From Bradyrhizobium sp. LHD-71 (GTDB taxonomy: Bacteria; Pseudomonadota; Alphaproteobacteria; Rhizobiales; Xanthobacteraceae): a DNA stretch of 64,000 bases. The notes under the pieces were generated by a model, which saw nothing but the letters and a program-made list of their open reading frames with translations, made no database searches and was not told the DNA's origin. The DNA is taken from contig NZ_JAVIFX010000027.1 in NCBI RefSeq assembly GCF_031157255.1, forward strand, positions 1 to 64,000, written 5' to 3'. Positions within the stretch are counted from its first letter, which is position 1; every line of letters starts with the position of its first letter. Shown here piece by piece: positions 61,026 through 64,000 of the stretch. Both the position numbers and the translations under genes were made by a program.

Positions 61026-61634
61026 TCAGCTTCCCTTGCTCGCGACGCGCGTGGTGCGGGGAATCGCGACCACCGCATCATCGGCGACCAGCACCAGGTC
61101 GATGCCGCGCGGAAACAGCGCTTCGTTGAAGCGCAGGCGCTCGAACAGATCGAACGGCTTGATCGACCCCTGCAGCGTCGCGACACCGTCGATGCCGGGG
61201 CCGCGCAGCTCGAAGCTGCGACCGGAATCCAGACGGTCGACCTGCAGGATCAACGTGGTCGAGCGATCCGGATATTCGTTGGTGCCGAGCGCGAAACGCT
61301 CGAGCGGCGGCAGCGCCGCGCCGTCACTGATCAGCGCGAAGCTCGCGATCGAGGTGTCCTGCACCACCGGTGCACCGGTGTGGAACTTGAGCCATTTCAC
61401 CAATTCGGCGCTTTCCGCCATGCGCGCATCGAGCCAGAGCGGCGTGTCGTGATCGAACAGCGTCAGCGCGATCGCGGCGGCGCCGCGCATCATCGCCGCG
61501 GGCGCTCCCGCCATCGGCACGATGCGCTGGACCGAACCCGGCCGCGCCATCGCGTCCATCACCGAGCGAAAGGTCGACTGCGCCGACAACACCTTGTCGG
61601 CGAAACCCGGCGGCAGTTCCGCAATCGTGGTCAT
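61026..61634 (-). CDS. phnH: C-P lyase subunit PhnH
   Basis: A 202-residue subunit of the PhnGHIJ complex. From ATG 61634 it begins MTTIAELPPGFADKVLSAQS, then STFRSVMDAMARPGSVQRI. PLWLDARMAESAELVKWLKF and FGTNEYPDRSTTLILQ-like stretches fit. The 25-residue upstream extension lies inside phnG and is rejected. Confidence 0.95.
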   Translation of the reverse strand: MTTIAELPPGFADKVLSAQSTFRSVMDAMARPGSVQRIVPMAGAPAAMMRGAAAIALTLFDHDTPLWLDARMAESAELVKWLKFHTGAPVVQDTSIASFALISDGAALPPLERFALGTNEYPDRSTTLILQVDRLDSGRSFELRGPGIDGVATLQGSIKPFDLFERLRFNEALFPRGIDLVLVADDAVVAIPRTTRVASKGS

Positions 61635-61638
61635 GATC

Positions 61639-62103
61639 TCACCCCTCACCGCGCACCATGGTGTAGAAATCAACCTTGGTCGCGGCGGTCTCGGCCGCGG
61701 CCTGTTCACGGCGAATCATAAGCTGCTCGCGCAACGGCGCGATTACGTCGCGCTCGACGACGGCGCCGAAATCACCGGATTGCACCAGCGCGTCGCAAAG
61801 CGCGATCAGCCGCGCCTTTTCACCGTCGCGGCCGAGCGTGTAGCCGAAGCCGACCTCGCCGCTGGCAAGCCGCACCGCAGCACGCGACACGGTGGCTTCA
61901 CCGAGGTTGAACGGCGCACCGTCGCCGCCGATTCGGCCGCGCAGCATGACGAGACCGCTTTCGGGCGTCCGCAGATCCTGATGCTCCGGCAGGGCCAAGT
62001 TGCGGAGGCGGGCGGCGATCTCGCCCGCCTCCGCGTGCGCCAGCACGGCCATCGCGGCCTTGCGCTGGGCTTGTTGATTGTTGTGCAGGGTCACCTGATT
62101 CAC
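61639..62103 (-). CDS. phnG: C-P lyase subunit PhnG
   Basis: The first structural gene of the operon and part of the PhnGHIJ core. The family part RKAAMAVLAHAEAGEIAARL, PESGLVMLRGRIGGDGAPFN and TKVDFYTMVRG is clear. The frame opens at ATG 62148, but its first 15 codons contain a perfect dyad (62120-62145), and a Pho box with a matching -10 would start transcription near 62136. I therefore place the start at GTG 62103 (another GTG at 62094 has a GGTGA-like site). The length (154 aa) then fits PhnG. The choice is inferred. Confidence 0.9.
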   Translation of the reverse strand: MNQVTLHNNQQAQRKAAMAVLAHAEAGEIAARLRNLALPEHQDLRTPESGLVMLRGRIGGDGAPFNLGEATVSRAAVRLASGEVGFGYTLGRDGEKARLIALCDALVQSGDFGAVVERDVIAPLREQLMIRREQAAAETAATKVDFYTMVRGEG

Positions 62104-62119
62104 CGAACTTGCCGCGTTC

Positions 62120-62145
62120 AAGTTGTCTATGATACTAGACAACTT
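62120..62145. promoter_or_regulatory. Perfect 10-bp dyad, putative PhnF operator
   Basis: AAGTTGTCTA and TAGACAACTT flank a 6-base centre (TGATAC). It lies between divergent phnG and phnF and overlaps the predicted phnG transcription start, the expected site for repression by a HutC-type PhnF. Confidence 0.75.
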
Positions 62146-62159
62146 CATACGGGAGCGCC

Positions 62160-62177
62160 ATGACTGTTTCGTGACAA
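62160..62177 (-). promoter_or_regulatory. Putative Pho box of the phn operon
   Basis: On the minus strand TTGTCAC-GAAA-CAGTCAT matches the 7-4-7 layout of the Pho box (CTGTCAT repeats), at 5/7 and 6/7. Ten bases further is TATGAA, a fair -10. PhoB activation under phosphate starvation is inferred. Confidence 0.55.
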
Positions 62178-62210
62178 AGCCGTGATTTTCGGGCTAGGCT
62201 GACCAGCGAT

Positions 62211-62939
62211 ATGAGCATGCAAGACACTGCATCGTCGGGCGTGGCGTTGTGGCGCCTCGTCGCCGACGGCATCGAGCGCGGCATCGCCGACGGCCGCTTC
62301 GCCGCCGGGGACAAGCTGCCGGGCGAAGTGGAGATCGCGGAAACCTATCGCGTGAACCGCCACACCGTGCGGCGCGCGCTGGCGGCGCTGGCCGAGCGCG
62401 GCCTGGTGCGGGCCGAGCGTGGCAGCGGGACCTATGTCGAGGCCCAGAAGCTCGCCTATCCGCTGCGCTCGCGCACGCGCTTCTCCGAGATCGTCGGCGC
62501 GGAGGGACGCGAACCGCATGGCCGGCTGATCGAGGCGACCGACGATGTCGCGACGCGCGAACTCGCGCGGGAACTCGGCTTGAAATCCGGCGCGCCTTTG
62601 CTACGGATCGAGGCGATCCGCCTCGCCGACCGCACCCCGATCTGCGTCTCCACCACCTGGTTGTCAGCGGAGCGGTTTCCTGACGCGGGCGCCGTGTTCG
62701 CCGCGACGCGCTCCATGACCAAGCTGCTCGAACATTATGGTGTCCGCGACTACCGCCGCGGCGCGACCCGGATCACCGCCGGCATCGTCGACGCGACCGA
62801 CGCCGCACGGCTGGATCTCGCGCTGGGCCGCCCGATCCTCGTGGTCGATGCGACCGACCACGATCTCGACGGCAAGCCACTGGTGACCAAGCACTCGCGC
62901 TTCGCGGCGGAGCGGGTGGAATTTCTCGTGGAGTCGTAG
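62211..62939 (+). CDS. phnF: GntR/HutC-family phosphonate regulator PhnF
   Basis: A 242-residue regulator. The winged HTH is EVEIAETYRVNRHTVRRALA, with LVRAERGSGTYVEA. The UTRA effector domain follows (ELARELGLKSGAPLLRIEAI ... ISTTWLSAERFPD-type). It is divergent from phnG, with a perfect dyad between them. It is expected to repress the C-P lyase genes; the inducer is not known from sequence. Confidence 0.93.
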   Translation: MSMQDTASSGVALWRLVADGIERGIADGRFAAGDKLPGEVEIAETYRVNRHTVRRALAALAERGLVRAERGSGTYVEAQKLAYPLRSRTRFSEIVGAEGREPHGRLIEATDDVATRELARELGLKSGAPLLRIEAIRLADRTPICVSTTWLSAERFPDAGAVFAATRSMTKLLEHYGVRDYRRGATRITAGIVDATDAARLDLALGRPILVVDATDHDLDGKPLVTKHSRFAAERVEFLVES

Positions 62940-62963
62940 GGGATTCTATCCACGACACCGGAG

Positions 62964-63054
62964 CCGCAGGGTGGGCAAAGGCGCGACAGCGCCGTGCCCA
63001 CGATCATTGTCGATCGCAAAGTGGTGGGCACGCTGCGCTTTGCCCACCCTACGG
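62964..63054. repeat. Extragenic palindromic element, type F-like
   Basis: GCAGGGTGGGCAAAGGCGCGAC and CGCTTTGCCCACCCTACGG pair, with GCCGTGCCCAC / GTGGTGGGCAC inside. It separates the convergent phnF and phnE genes. Confidence 0.75.
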
Positions 63055-63063
63055 CACCGTCGA

Positions 63064-63909
63064 TCACGCCACCGCGCGCCGCCCGATGATCGCAAAGCGC
63101 AGCTTGCCCGAGATGAAATCGATCGCGGCGACCGCGACCAGGATCATCAGGATCAGGAACGATACCTTCTGCCATTCCAGCACGCGGATCTGCTCGGCGA
63201 GCTGCAGGCCGATGCCGCCAGCACCGACGATGCCGATGATGGTGGCCGAGCGGGTGTTGGATTCGATGAAATAGAGCACCTGGCCTGCGATCACGGGCAG
63301 GACCTGCGGCAAAAGGCCGAAGCGGATCTCGTGCAGCGCGCTGCCGCCGGAGGCGCGGATGCCTTCGACCTGCTTCTGGTCGGCGCCTTCGATCGCTTCC
63401 GAGAACAGCTTGCCGAACGCGCCGAAATCCGCGACCGCGATGGCGAGCACGCCGGCGAACGGGCCGAGCCCGACCACGTTGATCCAGACCAGCGCCCAGA
63501 TCAGCGTGTCGACGCCGCGGATCGAATCGAGGACACGGCGGACCGGGAAGCGCAGGATGTTCGACGCCACCACGTTGCGCGCGGCGAGCAGACTGACGGG
63601 GAGCGCGAAGATGGCCGCAAGCGTGGTGCCGAGCAGCGCGATCGACAGCGTCTCGCCCAGCGCCTTCAGATAGACCGGCAGCGAGGAGCCGGGATCCGGC
63701 GGGATCATCATCAGGCCGATCCAGCCAAGCTGGCTGAGACCGGCGAAGAAGCGTGACGGCGAGAAGTCGAGATCGACGAGGCCGTAGATGAGAATCGCGA
63801 ACGCCGCCACGATCATCGCAGGCGTCGCCAGCCGCGCCGAGGCGGGCCGGTCGAACACATCAGGGTAGCGCGCACGCATCTCTCGCGTGTCGATCTCCTG
63901 CTTCGTCAC
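63064..63909 (-). CDS. phnE: Phosphonate ABC transporter permease PhnE (second copy)
   Basis: A 281-residue inner-membrane permease. About six TM helices are present, and the cytoplasmic EAA-type loop reads EGADQKQVEGIRASGGSALH. ALVWINVVGLGPFAGVLAIA and IGIVGAGGIGLQLAEQI are PhnE hallmarks. The GTG start (63909) overlaps the stop of the upstream permease as GTGA. It lies on the other side of phnF from the C-P lyase genes and transcribes toward phnF. Confidence 0.93.
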   Translation of the reverse strand: MTKQEIDTREMRARYPDVFDRPASARLATPAMIVAAFAILIYGLVDLDFSPSRFFAGLSQLGWIGLMMIPPDPGSSLPVYLKALGETLSIALLGTTLAAIFALPVSLLAARNVVASNILRFPVRRVLDSIRGVDTLIWALVWINVVGLGPFAGVLAIAVADFGAFGKLFSEAIEGADQKQVEGIRASGGSALHEIRFGLLPQVLPVIAGQVLYFIESNTRSATIIGIVGAGGIGLQLAEQIRVLEWQKVSFLILMILVAVAAIDFISGKLRFAIIGRRAVA

Positions 63910-64000
63910 GCCCGCGCCTCCTTGCCGAACAGGCGGCCGCGCAGCCAGCCGGTGGTGATGTCGATGACGAAGACGGTGACGATGATGGTGAGCAGGATCG
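63906..64000 (-). CDS. phnE: Phosphonate ABC transporter permease PhnE (first copy), C-terminal end, cut by window edge
   Basis: The last 31 codons on the minus strand are visible: a hydrophobic helix (ILLTIIVTVFVIDITTGWLR) and a short basic tail (GRLFGKEARA). They overlap the second permease start. Tandem phnE genes after phnC and phnD are usual in rhizobia, so the rest should lie beyond 64000. Confidence 0.8.
   Translation of the reverse strand, partial: ILLTIIVTVFVIDITTGWLRGRLFGKEARA

Overview
The window is high-GC alphaproteobacterial chromosome. Gene content (IspH-ThrB-RnhA cluster, HisD-UPF0262-phosphotyrosine phosphatase-Maf-YacG cluster, DUF1013 regulator, DUF6496 basic protein), codon use and many extragenic palindromes point to Bradyrhizobium or a close relative. 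This is a judgement from family knowledge; no database search was run.

Layout. 1-108 holds the last codons of an IS5-type transposase. 0.25-20 kb is mostly housekeeping: rnhA, thrB, ispH, a TrcR-like regulator, prpE, two tandem TPR/LprI-type secreted proteins, a Na+/H+ antiporter, a short-chain dehydrogenase, small secreted proteins, a Nudix hydrolase, a thioesterase and an aldo/keto reductase. 19.8-22.8 kb has two genes that read only with a one-base frameshift (DUF3088 and a RibD-C reductase) and a flavin amine oxidase with a probable 6-bp duplication in its FAD loop. 24.8-29.5 kb has a GGDEF-EAL protein, a DUF2182/DUF1326 pair and tRNA-Phe. 29.7-33.7 kb is the yacG-maf-phosphatase-UPF0262-hisD-DUF2948 cluster. 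33.7-43 kb is mixed: hydrolase and membrane protein pair, cNMP-domain flavoprotein, tRNA-Thr, RidA, a likely dispersed repeat (about 39.4-40.1 kb), cNMP protein, methyltransferase, and a cytochrome b-like plus Tat-exported dioxygenase-like pair. 43.2-49.9 kb is an aromatic-type catabolic operon (substrate-binding protein, flavin reductase, FAH-family enzyme, HpaH-like hydratase, RidA, amidohydrolase) divergent from an IclR regulator. 50-54 kb has metY with a hydrolase, and a sulfonate-binding protein preceded by a short ORF ending in four cysteine codons. 55.1-64 kb is a carbon-phosphorus lyase operon (phnGHIJKLMN plus a pyridoxamine-phosphate-oxidase-like gene), divergent phnF, and two phnE permeases, the second cut by the window edge.

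The best candidates for new biology are regulatory. They are a poly-Cys leader ORF ahead of sulfonate-uptake genes; a phn control region in which a Pho box, a -10 and a perfect 10-bp PhnF-type dyad are layered so that the upstream phnG ATG is probably not the true start; and a perfect IclR-type dyad that runs through the iclR start codon, suggesting a leaderless autoregulated message.
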